Origin: Amoebophrya sp. A120
Taxonomy: Eukaryota; Sar; Dinophyceae; Syndiniales; Amoebophryaceae
Assembly (NCBI GenBank): GCA_905178155.1
Contig: CAJINV010000003.1
Coordinates: 2,769,715-2,833,714 of the forward strand
Length of the DNA stretch: 64,000 nucleotides
Direction of reading: 5' to 3'
The position numbers and the translations under genes are program-made. Below are positions 1 through 10,590 of this stretch, piece by piece. Numbering within the stretch: the first letter of the stretch is position 1; every line of letters begins with the position of its first letter. The notes under the pieces were generated by a model that was given only the letters and a program-made list of their open reading frames with translations, did not search any database and was not told the origin of the DNA.

Positions 1-698
1 CAATACAAATTGAAAAGAAATTGAAGCTGCGATATACAACTAGAAGCGAAAAAAAATATAAATGCCCGCGCCTGGCTATCAATATGCAGCTGTAGCGCTG
101 CATCTCGGTCTAGTAATATTTCTACCTGCGCCTGTGTCTAGTCGTATATCTATATGCATCATTTTTGAATCAAAAGACTCTAACTCATTTACCTGCTCTT
201 GCGTTTTGTCATTCCCAACCATCATGTTCTCGGTCCCAACGTCAGGAAGAGGAGCACGCGTTTCGTTCGCGTCATCAATAGCAGTTTCTCCAGCAACAAG
301 GCCACCACCCTTGCCGCCAGGGTTTTTAACTCGGCCACAACGCTTCGGAGGTTGCGGCTGGGCCGTATGCGCGTTCGCAGTCTTCTGCTGTGTTCAAGAA
401 ATGACTCGCAGGCTTGCTACGGACACCTGCAACCACGCCGCTCTAGCGGGTGCAGGTAGGAAACAAGCAGGAAAAAACATCGCCCACAGCCAGCGATCTG
501 CTCTGAAACAGACGAAAGTCCGCAGCTCCAGAGCCGTGATGTGGCAACTACGAAAGGACAGGACTCTTTTTTTCTCAAATAATGTATGACACACTGACAC
601 CCAAAGTTGAAATTTCGGAATTTTTGAATTCATTTTGAATTGGATTTGAAGCAGTTTTAATGTCATTAAAACTGCTTTTGAATTGGATTTTGAATGAG
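1..698. repeat. Segmental repeat R1, left copy
   Basis: The stretch is identical, as far as I can read it, to 8128-8825 (constant offset of 8127). It ends where a family-A terminal motif begins at about 703. The left limit is unknown because the window starts inside or at the edge of the repeat. The open frames in it are the same in both copies and show no recognisable domain, so I read it as mobile or intronic sequence rather than a gene. The near-perfect identity points to a recent duplication or insertion. Confidence 0.85.
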
Positions 699-811
699 TT
701 AACCTTGCACGAGGACGAGCTTAAAAATCTCCTCGCAGTAACGATCAAAATATCATGCGTCAAGAATTTCGTGATGCGGCGGAAATCCTGAGACAGAGCT
801 AATATCCGTAA

Positions 812-1145
812 CTCACCTGCGTAGGGTTTGTGCTCCAATAGGTATTGCCGATCGGACCACAAATCTTACGCAGGTGACTTCCAGCAATTTGTTCCCAAGG
901 ATTTTCGCCACATCAAATACTAACTCCTGGGATGTCTGCGCACATCCGAGAAGTTCTCGGATGTGAGCTGACACGTGAGGAATTCCTGGATGTGAGTTCA
1001 CGTCCGGGAGTTCCTCGGATGTGAAGTCCCATCCGAGAAGTTCTCGGATATGGGGTCCTGAGACCTAATTTCTGTAGGCTGCCTGCGTAAGATTTGTGCC
1101 CTGACCAGCAAAACCGATCTGAGCACCAATTTTATTCAGGTGACT
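812..1145. repeat. Two related hairpin-forming inverted repeats
   Basis: At about 814-876, CACCTGCGTAGGGTTTGTG is followed 25-30 bp later by its near-complement CACAAATCTTACGCAGGTG. A diverged version lies at about 1080-1145, with CCTGCGTAAGATTTGTG facing CACCAATTTTATTCAGGTG. The two hairpins flank the short tandem array at 918-1045. No coding sequence is seen here. They may be terminal parts of a degraded mobile element. Confidence 0.5.
918..1045. repeat. Short tandem repeat, ~28-bp unit, about five copies
   Basis: Five imperfect units with a period of about 28-30 bp share the core TTCTCGGATGTGA (variants TCCTGGGATGT, TTCCTGGATGT, TTCCTCGGATGT, TTCTCGGATAT). The unit itself contains the palindrome-like CCGAGAAGTTCTCGG. 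The array lies between two hairpins inside the repeat mosaic left of GluRS. Confidence 0.6.
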
Positions 1146-2176
1146 CACAGAAATTCATTTCCAATAGCAGGGCACTTCAAAGCAATTCGCTTTCAACGAG
1201 CAAGAGCGTAAGGCCGACTCCTGCCAGCCCGGCAGGAGAAGCGCGGCAGCCCCGCCGAAGACGGCTGCCCATTCTCCCCCAAGCTCGCACGCTGGCTGCT
1301 TCCCAGCCACAGGGTTCATGGCCTTCGGCCATTCCAAGCGACTGCGAGAGTGTGCAAGCTAAACCCCCCTCGCGGTTTGCTTCCATTTTTTTCAAACCTA
1401 AGCTTTCGGGAACAAGGGTAGGAACTAACTTCTGTAAGCCTTAAGAGAACATTGAACGAGGACGAGCTTAAAAATCTGCTCGCGGAAAAATTGCTGATGA
1501 GAAACCCGAAGTATCTCAACAGCGGAAGCCAGAACTTTCGCACTTTGAAGCTGCGGACGCTGCTTGCGGCTCCCGCTGCTGAGACAACCAATGCTGTGAG
1601 AATTGACAAGGGCGCAATGCGCGAAAAGAGCGACATGCGCTTCCCCTTGTTCCACACATGGCGTGCTGTTTTTCCTTAAGCTTTGTACGTGGAAAACACA
1701 GAGAAAAGCCGCACACCGCGAACGCGACAGTCACTTCTTTCAGCGCGGTACTCCGACTTCTTGCCTTTGAGGGTCGCAGAACCTCTCCGCGAGGTTCGCG
1801 CTAGAACTTGAGCCTCACATGGAGCTCCCGCTGCGGAGAGAATCGACAGGAGCTCGCGACCAGAGAAGTGGCCAGAGACCTGTTTCCGGGAATTCTGGAC
1901 AGAGATTCCTAATCCGCATTGCAAATTCGACAAGTCGCCTGCTTTAAGCAAGGTTCCTGCTCACCCGAGCGGATGGAGAAAAGCCGCACTAAAAACAGGC
2001 GAAGGAAGCGCGGCGGAGCGCGCTTGTCATGCCTGCAGGCCGCTGCTCTGCCGGCAGCGGCGCCGAGGGCTTTTTGCCTACCAGTGGCCCCGACCCGCGG
2101 AGGCCCGGCCGGGTGCGGACGCAAGCGCGGCCCGCCCCTCCCAACCCCACCTGGTGAGTGTGGTGCGGCTTTCCTC
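1146..2176. other. Repeat-mosaic spacer without recognisable gene
   Basis: GC-rich and AT-rich patches alternate, and one family-A motif lies at 1450-1483. Open frames on both strands are short, mutually overlapping and without domains. I see no gene. In the minus-strand view this would be inside a very large GluRS intron or downstream of a truncated GluRS. Confidence 0.5.
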
Positions 2177-2943
2177 CGGGCGGTGTCCGGGAAAGCGGAC
2201 AGCGCTTGTCATGGGGCAGCACCAAGAAAAGGAAGCCGGAGCTTTTGGTGGCGCCGACCTCGTGCACGAGAACCTTGCACGAGGACGAGCTTAAAAATCT
2301 CCTCGCAGTACAAGAACAAGTAGTGTTTCAAGAAGCACTCGAAAGAGTGTTCATGAATGCTCGCTCGAAAGCGGCGGTAGAGAAATTTTTACTGGAAAAA
2401 GCGAAAAATAATTATATAGGAAAGATGTGAAAAGCTTACGTGATGGACCAGCTAAAACGGGACAACTAACTTCGCTAGAGACTTCGTTACTTCGGTAAGT
2501 AGCAACCTAGAGCGGTAGGACCTTCTTACTTTCCAGAACTCTTTTTTGTTTTTTAAGGTTTTAAGAGGTAAAGAACGTCGCAGTTGCGGTTTACGATCCT
2601 CGCTCCTCGCTAACAGTCTCAGCTTACTCTTGTTTTGCTAAACTTCGAACTCTTCACTCTTTGGTGAAAGCAAACAGACGTAGGGTGTTCAAACTGACTT
2701 GAGAGGGCCTATAACATCGGCAAAAGCCAAAAGTCATAAGATCTCTACCACATATCCTTGGAAATTCCCGGAGTCCCGCTTGAAAAGGAAGCTCTGGATC
2801 TATTTTTCTACCGTTCCCTACGACTATAAAAAAGAGAAGCGTGACAGGCGAGCGATAGTGTCTGTGCGCGAAAAATCCGCAGAGTGTCCTCTTTAGCATG
2901 TGCCGCCGCATCGATCGCATCCTGTGGGGTTGAAAACTGTTCC
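2177..2943. repeat. Segmental repeat R2, copy 1
   Basis: Nearly identical to 4507-5273 (offset 2330), with only about four substitutions noticed over 767 bp. The first ~130 bp occur a third time at 6138-6268. It contains a family-A motif at 2272. Its right end falls in a coding-like minus-strand stretch (2818-2943), where copies 1 and 2 diverge right after a shared GAACAG. Confidence 0.85.
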
Positions 2944-3456
2944 GGGTTTATGGTCTTGGTCTTGTAGACAGTCTTGCCTTTGTAGTCCTTCCCTCTTGCC
3001 TTTGTAGGGACGAAAACCTTGCACGAGGACGAGCTTAAAAATCTCCTAGAAAGGCACTGCGCTGGCCAGCTTGTTCGCCAGATTTCGCATGGCCGCTTTG
3101 CTGTCCGGCTCAGCTCCGTGCTTTCCGCGGCCGGGCCGTCAGGGTGCACTGCGTTCCATCCTCGTGCTCTGCCATCGGTGGTATCACGCCCGTGCACGAG
3201 AAGTTGCAGACTTTCGCCACGTCGTCGCTCGTTTTGCAATTCCGGCACTCCACCGCCACCTGCCGCGACTGTCTCACAGTAATCTTCCACTCCCCCGCAG
3301 GGCATTTCGTCTTGATTGACTCCTTGCAACGCTGTAGACCGATCTTCTTCCCAGTGTCTTCTTCGACCTCTCTCCAACTTTGCGGAACTTCAAAGGTCAG
3401 CGTGAGGACCTCCTCATCTTCGGAATCGGCTCGCGCTTCCTGGTCCTCCTCGCCCC
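2818..3456 (-). pseudogene. Coding-like fragments inside the repeat mosaic
   Basis: On the minus strand 3456-3110 is open and has coding-like, cysteine- and acid-rich composition (runs such as VEEDTGKKIGLQRCKESIKT and VECRNCKTSDDVAKVCNFSC) before a stop. A second piece at about 3018-2818 reads GKDYKGKTVYKTKTINPEQF and then TPQDAIDAAAHAKED. A family-A motif at 3016-3048 separates them. The second piece is partly duplicated in R2 copy 2, where it follows a different upstream sequence (minus 5480-5275, including ARPKAEGITIEPGCG). I do not recognise the protein. These look like exon fragments captured or copied by mobile elements, or exons of an unknown gene broken by insertions. Low certainty. 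Confidence 0.3.
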
Positions 3457-3901
3457 GCGAATAGTCATCAATCTGTGATGTGCTTTATTTGAAAATACCT
3501 GGCCGCTCCACCCGGTCCGCTCCACAGGTCATGTCCCGAAAACCGGCAACGCGGATGATGCCCATGTCTTTGGCCGAAGACGCAGGTCGAGAACGGGGAA
3601 CAAGGCCCGGACTAATTTTCTTCTTTCGTTATCCTTACCTCCGAAATAAGGAGAAACGGAACCAACATCACAGGACATGAGACCTACGGAGTATCAAAGG
3701 AAAGACTTACCTGACGGCGGCAGTCGGTGATGCTTCGACAGCACCTGGCTCCTTCCTTCTTCTTGATTGCACTAACTTGATTCTACTAACCTGATCCTAT
3801 CACTAACCTGATCCTATCCTAAACCTGATTCCATAAACGTGATCCCAGGTTGATAACGTGATTCCGCTTCCAACCGTTTTCAATAGCACGAGCTTAATTG
3901 C
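3457..3901. other. Spacer, no gene seen
   Basis: AT-rich with a short degenerate run of CTGATCCTATCACTAAC-like words at about 3775-3850. No frame with recognisable protein features on either strand. It ends at repeat R3. Confidence 0.4.
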
Positions 3902-4506
3902 AAGAGGACGAGAACCTTGCACGAGGACGAGCTTAAAAATCTGCTCGCAATTACAATTGCAATCTATTCACTTCGGCGGGTGGTGGTTGGCGGTGGCCTC
4001 TTCGCATGTGGCTCACTAGACCGGGGCAGGGAACGACGCAACGCTATGCACCACGGGCACGCGACTACCAAATGCCAGTGTGGACGCCAAACCGGGCAGG
4101 AGCGCATGCCCATTAAGCTACCTATTTGTATCAGTTTCTTACGACTAGTGGACCAAGCTAACCTTCACCTTAACCCTCTGGGGCGATTATGTAACTCGGC
4201 GGGGCTGGGTGCAGCGCATACAAACTCCTGCTGCTTAAGCTACGTTTTTTTGCCCAAGTTCATAAGGAACTTTTTCCACAGCTTCTTTTCTTTAACTTTT
4301 CTGTTTTTCAGAACTGCGCGCTGTGAGGTTTCTTACAACTTAGCTTTTGGCGAAGAACAAAAACAGAGAGTCGATAAATCATTGCACCTCTCACCCTACT
4401 AGTAAACTAACCAAACTACCTCCCCCGGTCGCGCTACGTGCCGAGCATCTCTACTGCACCTGATCCGCACAGGTGTCGCTACTTTCATTTCATTACCTTA
4501 CTGCAC
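3902..4506. repeat. Segmental repeat R3, copy 1
   Basis: Matches 5533-6137 at an offset of 1631 with very few differences (for example CTTGCAC against ATTGAAC inside the family-A motif, and AATCTATT against AATTTATT). In both places R3 is followed directly by the start of R2, so R3+R2 behave as one composite unit. The long plus-strand frame here (peptide starting at [10 protein letters not shown]) is simply the family-A motif read through and has no domain. Confidence 0.85.
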
Positions 4507-5273
4507 CGGGCGGTGTCCGGGAAAGCGGACAGCGCTTGTCATGGGGCAGCACCAAGAAAAGGAAGCCGGAGCTTTTGGTGGCGCCGACCTCGTGCACGAG
4601 AACCTTGCACGAGGACGAGCTTAAAAATCTCCTCGCAGTACAAGTACAAGTAGTGTTTCAAGAAGCACTCGAAAGAGTGTTCATGAATGCTCGCTCGAAA
4701 GCGGCGGTAGAGAAATTTTTACTGGAAAAAGCGAAAAATAATTATATAGGAAAGATGTGAAAAGCTTACGTGATGGACCAGCTAAAACGGGACAACTAAC
4801 TTCGCTAGAGACTTCGTTACTTCGGTAAGTAGCAACCTAGAGCGGTAGGACCTTCTTACTTTCCAGAACTCTTTTTTGTTTTTTAAGGTTTTAAGAGGTA
4901 AAGAACGTCGCAGCTGCGGTTTACGATCCTCGCTCCTCGCTAACAGTCTCAGCTTACTCTTGTTTTGCTAAACTTCGAACTCTTCACTCTTTGGTGAAAG
5001 CAAACAGACGTAGGGTGTTCAAACTGACTTGAGAGGGCCTATAACATCGGCAAAAGCCAAAAGTCATAAGATCTCTACCACATATCCTTGGAAATTCCCG
5101 GAGTCCCGCTTGAAAAGGAAGCTCTGGATCTATTTTTCTACCGTTCCCTACGACTATAAAAAAGAGAAGCGTGACAGGCGAGCGCTAGTGTCTGTGCGCG
5201 AAAAATCCGCAGAATGTCCTCTTTAGCATGTGCCGCCGCATCGATCGCATCCTGTGGGGTTGAAAACTGTTCG
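4507..5273. repeat. Segmental repeat R2, copy 2
   Basis: Second near-identical copy of 2177-2943. It includes the family-A motif at 4602 and the TPQDAIDAAAHAKED-encoding stretch on the minus strand. Its right boundary leads to unique sequence at 5274-5532, different from that next to copy 1. Confidence 0.85.
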
Positions 5274-5532
5274 ATCGCGTCCTACAGGTTTCCGCATCCG
5301 GGCTCGATGGTTATCCCCTCCGCCTTCGGGCGGGCCATGCACGCGGCGCTATTAGTGATCGCGAGCGCCTTCAAGTGGAAGGGCGCCCGCTTCAGCTTCG
5401 CCTGGTTTTCGGCAGTGCAGCGGCAACAGCCGGAGCCGGAGACCCTACTTCTACTTCATTACCTAGCTACATTATCTATCTAGTTTAGTAGCTCCCTTGA
5501 GCTAGATAATGGATACGCACAATAGTTTTCAA

Positions 5533-6137
5533 TAGAGGACGAGAACATTGAACGAGGACGAGCTTAAAAATCTGCTCGCAATTACAATTGCAATTTATTC
5601 ACTTCGGCGGGTGGTGGTTGGCGGTGGCCTCTTCGCATGTGGCTCACTAGACCGGGGCAGGGAACGACGCAACGCTATGCACCACGGGCACGCGACTACC
5701 AAATGCCAGTGTGGACGCCAAACCGGGCAGGAGCGCATGCCCATTAAGCTACCTATTTGTATCAGTTTCTTACGACTAGTGGACCAAGCTAACCTTCACC
5801 TTAACCCTCTGGGGCGATTATGTAACTCGGCGGGGCTGGGTGCAGCGCATACAAACTCCTGCTGCTTAAGCTACGTTTTTTTGCCCAAGTTCATAAGGAA
5901 CTTTTTCCACAGCTTCTTTTCTTTAACTTTTCTGTTTTTCAGAACTGCGCGCTGTGAGGTTTCTTACAACTTAGCTTTTGGCGAAGAACAAAAACAGAGA
6001 GTCGATAAATCATTGCACCTCTCACCCTACTAGTAAACTAACCAAACTACCTCCCCCGGTCGCGCTACGTGCCGAGCATCTCTACTGCACCTGATCCGCA
6101 CAGGTGTCGCTACTTTCATTTCATTACCTTACTGCAC
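5533..6137. repeat. Segmental repeat R3, copy 2
   Basis: Second near-identical copy of 3902-4506, beginning with a family-A motif at 5544. It is followed by a 131-bp partial R2 copy that abuts the GluRS coding segment. Confidence 0.85.
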
Positions 6138-6268
6138 CGGGCGGTGTCCGGGAAAGCGGACAGCGCTTGTCATGGGGCAGCACCAAGAAAAGGAAGCCGG
6201 AGCTTTTGGTGGCGCCGACCTCGTGCACGAGAACCTTGCACGAGGACGAGCTTAAAAATCTCCTCGCA
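6138..6268. repeat. Partial repeat R2, third copy, abutting GluRS exon
   Basis: The first ~130 bp of R2 (from the CGGGCGGTGTCCGGG segment to the family-A motif) are repeated here and stop at the GluRS coding segment at about 6268. This position defines the 5' end of the next GluRS intron on the minus strand, or the breakpoint that truncated the gene. Confidence 0.8.
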
Positions 6269-8031
6269 ATACCGTACTCGATGGTCCGCAGGGAGTGCGA
6301 CACGCCCTCGATCGCGTCCACAATCGGGCACGCAAAGTCGTAGGTTGGGTAAGCCTTGTACTTCGTGCCGTGCCTAGGGAGAGTGAAAAGCAATAGAATT
6401 ATGTCGTTGAAAATGAATACTTAAATCTCGGATAGTATAGTCGATTTAGTTGGCCAGAGCGGTGGCGATGTCTCATCGAAAAATGTAGATGTAGAAAGTG
6501 AAAGAAAATAATATGTGCTACGTATCTATAGATACAATCTTCGTTGTGCGGAGGCAGCAGCTCCTGTGACGCAAGGGCAAGAATCGAATTCGAAAGGATC
6601 GAAAAAAATAAAACCCAACTACAGTGTCACTTACCTGTGATGGGGCACGTCGGTTTTGCAGCGGTAGAAGACGGGGTCGCGGAGGCACTTGACTGGGTCC
6701 TTCATGTTCATTTTTCCGCGGACACAGCAGGTCAGGCCGGTCTTGGTCCCGGCGAGCATTTCCTTCCAAAGCTCTAAATTTTTCTCGACACTGAACTTCC
6801 GGCATGCGCTTTCCACGCCGTTGTCACGCTCGTCGCGCATCTTCTCGACGGGAGTGTCGTCTACGTACGCGTCACCGTTCTTCAGCAACTTCTCCATCAG
6901 TTCCTGCAGCTTGGGAAAGTAGTCCGAGGTGTGACTCACGAAGTCCGGAACAATGCCCAGGCTTTTGCTATCCTCCAATATCGTGTCCTCGAACTCTTGC
7001 TTTTCCTGGTGTTGAGAAAAATCAAGCATCGCATACTCCCTTTTTCTTTCATATTTTCTTCCCTTCTGAAGAGGAGATAAAAGTAAAACAAAGAGGAGAA
7101 TGTATCAGAAAAGAAAACCAATGCATGGTTGGCCGCAGCGAAAAAATCAAACTCTGAAGCGGATTTTTTAGATCATTCCTGGCGGACCACAGCAAAGACA
7201 AAATCGGCGCTGTAGACTACTTACCTTGCTGGGGTTCGTGTCGTCGAATCGGATGATAAGCTTTCCCTCATACATGCGCGCATAAGCGTTGTTCAGCAGC
7301 GCGGCCTTAGCGTGGCCGATGTGCATGTAACCACTGGGCTCGGGGGGGAATCGCGTGCACACTTTGCCCATGACAGCGTTCGGCAACTTGCCTTCAATAT
7401 TTGCTTCGTCCTTCCCCTTGGCACCGCCGCCGGTAGATGATGAGGCATTGTTTTTGTTGTTCATCTGCGCCGCGGACCCTGGCTTGTTGTTTCCGCCTTG
7501 CGGTTTATGTGCGGAGAAGGCGAAAGGCCGCTGCCTTTGGAGTGCGTGGATGTGGAGCGCCCAGCGGTAGGTGGAGGGCAATTTCTGCATATCTGGGATC
7601 TTGCCGTTCAACTTGGCCAAGCAATCCAGATCGGCAGGCGAAAAATCCGCTCTATGGATGTGTCAGGTTTGAAATCGACAAAGTTGAAATAACTTGTAAT
7701 GCATAAAATCGATACCAGTTGGAAGCCCAATTTCGAAGCGGTGCATGACAAATTTCGGCACCGTGTAAATCCAGTTTGTCATGCTGTTCAGGGACAGAAG
7801 GCGTCTGAACCTTGCACGAGGACGAGCTTAAAAATCTGCTCGCCCATCTTCGGCAATCTTCGGCAACTCGACCATCTTCGGCACGTCGGTCCGCTTTCCG
7901 CCATTCATAAAATCGCCTAGCGTTCGTTCCAACACCGATGGGTCGTGGCCTGCTTTTCTCGGTGCGAGTACCTGTATTAGTGCTTTTGTATTCGAGAGGA
8001 CGTCCGATTCCGAAATCGACCAGAGGCACAC
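6268..8031 (-). CDS. Glutamyl-tRNA synthetase (cytosolic type), partial
   Basis: This enzyme charges tRNA-Glu with glutamate for cytosolic translation. Four minus-strand segments are visible. About 8031-7842 is an N-terminal GST-like linker part ([20 protein letters not shown]). About 7650-7225 holds the Rossmann start with [20 protein letters not shown], where HIGH is the class I signature, and ends DDTNPSK. Segment 7005-6635 continues [14 protein letters not shown] and ends DVPHH. Segment 6373 to about 6268 has [20 protein letters not shown] and ends RTIEYG. The two middle introns have normal GT-AG ends. The 7.65-7.84 kb intron is a family-A insertion; removing it between two GAGC repeats gives [15 protein letters not shown] in frame. 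The first segment has no ATG and no usable AG, so an upstream exon is expected. The KMSKS region and anticodon-binding domain are absent: nothing left of 6268 encodes them. The gene therefore has a huge intron running past the left edge, or is broken. Confidence 0.9.
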
Positions 8032-8127
8032 ACATACACATCAAGTCAAGCTTGCGCCATACAGAACAAAGAGACTGAATCACCAGACTGCGCGCACGTG
8101 AAGTGAAGCGATGCATGGCAGCAATCG

Positions 8128-8825
8128 CAATACAAATTGAAAAGAAATTGAAGCTGCGATATACAACTAGAAGCGAAAAAAAATATAAATGCCCGCGCCT
8201 GGCTATCAATATGCAGCTGTAGCGCTGCATCTCGGTCTAGTAATATTTCTACCTGCGCCTGTGTCTAGTCGTATATCTATATGCATCATTTTTGAATCAA
8301 AAGACTCTAACTCATTTACCTGCTCTTGCGTTTTGTCATTCCCAACCATCATGTTCTCGGTCCCAACGTCAGGAAGAGGAGCACGCGTTTCGTTCGCGTC
8401 ATCAATAGCAGTTTCTCCAGCAACAAGGCCACCACCCTTGCCGCCAGGGTTTTTAACTCGGCCACAACGCTTCGGAGGTTGCGGCTGGGCCGTATGCGCG
8501 TTCGCAGTCTTCTGCTGTGTTCAAGAAATGACTCGCAGGCTTGCTACGGACACCTGCAACCACGCCGCTCTAGCGGGTGCAGGTAGGAAACAAGCAGGAA
8601 AAAACATCGCCCACAGCCAGCGATCTGCTCTGAAACAGACGAAAGTCCGCAGCTCCAGAGCCGTGATGTGGCAACTACGAAAGGACAGGACTCTTTTTTT
8701 CTCAAATAATGTATGACACACTGACACCCAAAGTTGAAATTTCGGAATTTTTGAATTCATTTTGAATTGGATTTGAAGCAGTTTTAATGTCATTAAAACT
8801 GCTTTTGAATTGGATTTTGAATGAG
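8128..8825. repeat. Segmental repeat R1, right copy
   Basis: Identical to 1-698 by reading. Between the GluRS first visible segment and this copy is ~95 bp encoding a short basic stretch on the minus strand without clear role. A family-A motif follows immediately at 8830. The pair of R1 copies brackets the GluRS segments. Confidence 0.85.
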
Positions 8826-8869
8826 TCTGAACCTTGAACGAGGACGAGCTTAAAAATCTCCTCGCAATA

Positions 8870-10550
8870 CCGATCGCAATTATGGACGCACACTCGTTTA
8901 TTCCGGTACCATCACGACTACGATAGCTATCGGGAAATATTCACGATAGCTAGCGGAAACGAGTCCGCTGCCGCTTTAGGTTGTGCCGTTTAGAGCCCGA
9001 CGGGGCACCTCAAACAACGCCGCAAAAAGGGCTCTGTGCACGTGCAGGCGCCGGCGCGGTTCACGCCCGATCTCGGCCTCGGTACTTTCCTACCGCTGTT
9101 ACCAGGTGCGATTTACACTGTGGCGCCCCGTTTGGAAATAAGGCTTTGCGCCCCCGGCAAAGAGGGCCGAAGAGAACATATAAACGACGGCCACCAGAGC
9201 AATTCACATGGCAAGACAAGCGCACACATATCTATGTCCGCATCAATCAATCAATCAATAGAGCATTTTGTCCGCATACAAAACACAAACGGAGCATGCA
9301 GCCGCGCTCCATAGCGCGGCCGGGCGCCTTGCCAATACCGACTCGCCGTGCGCGTGCGACAACAGGGCAGCTGGCTGCCGGCTTCGCGTCGGGCCACGAC
9401 TCCCTAATAAGACTAGTACACTGACAAAGTTAGACGGCCGGCACTGCACCGGGCTAGGTCCCCTCCGCAGCGCAATGCGCATGCAATGCGCCGCTGCCGA
9501 GCTCCGGCGGCCCGGCCCAACACACACGCTGCGCGTCGATTCTTGGGGAGGGGGGCCTGGGTCAGGCCACAGTCGCTACCGCTAGACCCACGCCAAGGAA
9601 CAAATAAAAGTGAAAGGACGAAAATTGGCCCGAGCAGTCCCCGCGCGCCCGAGGTTGCTGACCTTCCATTCGCCCCTGCCTAGCAAGAAACGCGTGGTGG
9701 TCTCGGTGGCCGTGAGTCCCACGGGGTCTGCGCCAACCATGACCCGAAGATAATATGAACTGGGCAGGCACGCACCCACGTTGTCGCACAGCGGCAGTGC
9801 GCGTCTCGCTCGCAGGGCCAAGAAAGGTGCGGCCCAACCCCCCGCGCAGAGCTATCGCCCACCTGGGAAAAACCTTGCTCTGGAACGGGGGCCGGCCAAG
9901 AAAAAAAAGGCTGCGCAGACGAGGGCCAACCAGGCCGGGGTTCCCGATTCTAGCGGCGAAACAGCTCGGGCGAAGGTGTTTCGACGTCGAAACACCTCCG
10001 CGCGACCTGTTTCGACGATAGAATCGGCCGGGAGAGCGCCTTGGCCCAACCTGTTTCGCCGATTAAGTCGGGACGCTGGGCCCGGGCTGCTGCGCGTTGA
10101 CGGCGCCCGCACGACAGAAACAGAACAGGAAATGGGGGAAAGCTCCGCGGCAAAGGGCCACAACTGTTCATAACCTATTTCCGGCGGAAGTTGACGAGAA
10201 AAGCCGCCCGGCCAGTGCGTGCTGGCACTGGCAACCGTCGAACAAAGGGGCGAAACAAAGGAGCCGGGCGCCTGCCGAAAAGCAGAAACCAGGCCGCATT
10301 GGCTTTCCGGGAAGGCCGGAGAGCGCGCCGGGCCCGACAAGGTGGGGCGCCGACCCAATGCCATTGGTTCTCTTATGCGCCGGCGCGCATCCTTTTCCCG
10401 CTGGGAGCCAAGAAACAGAAAACACAGCGCGGCAGCTGGACGGCTGCCACGGACAGAGCACGCACCTCCTGCCCCCCGCCGGCAGAGGGGGGCCCGCGTG
10501 CGTTCGGCGCTAGTCCCGGCTGCGGTAAAATACTTACCACGCCCCAGACG
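8870..10550. other. GC-rich region without recognisable gene
   Basis: High GC, with frames open on all strands because stops are rare. None shows a domain or consistent codon pattern. It is bounded by family-A motifs at 8830-8867 and 10553-10590, so it may be the interior of a large insertion or an unrecognised exon-bearing intron of GluRS. It contains the inverted repeat at 9949-10026. Confidence 0.4.
9949..10026. repeat. Nested inverted repeat with perfect 22-bp palindrome
   Basis: A perfect palindrome occupies 9975-9996 (half-site GGTGTTTCGAC). It is flanked by arms of about 19 bp at about 9950-9968 (GATTCTAGCGGCGAAACAG) and 10005-10025 that are complementary with roughly two mismatches. 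A further CTGTTTCGCCGATTAAG-like word follows at about 10050. The whole could fold as a long hairpin. Function is unknown. Confidence 0.6.
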
Positions 10551-10590
10551 AAAACCTTGCACGAGGACGAGGTTAAAAATCTCCTCGCAG

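Larger units (their letters stand above)
703..10590 (+). repeat. Eleven dispersed copies of family-A terminal motif
   Basis: A ~36-bp block whose core reads GAGGACGAGCTTAAAAATCT recurs at about 703, 1450, 2272, 3016, 3913, 4602, 5544, 6233, 7808, 8830 and 10553 (the last has GGTT for GCTT). It is usually preceded by CCTTGCAC or CATTGAAC and followed by CCTCGC or GCTCGC. All copies have the same orientation, antisense to the genes, and none lies right of 10.6 kb. At 7838-7842 and about 6268 the motif sits exactly at the end of a GluRS coding segment, so in the minus-strand transcript it forms the 5' end of an intron. I interpret it as one terminus of an introner-like element that has inserted repeatedly and nested. 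The other terminus is not firmly identified. Confidence 0.8.

Noticed and set aside
62-589. 175-codon open frame in R1, identical at 8189-8716
   Set aside because: It is identical because the DNA is duplicated. It has low-complexity composition, no domain, and equally long frames overlap it on the other strand.
918-1045. CRISPR-like array
   Set aside because: The units are imperfect, contiguous and without unique spacers; the host is a eukaryote.
3917-6343. Repeated open frames starting with [10 protein letters not shown] on the plus strand
   Set aside because: They are the family-A DNA motif read as protein at unrelated positions; what follows differs or is repeat sequence, with no domain and no consistent codon use.
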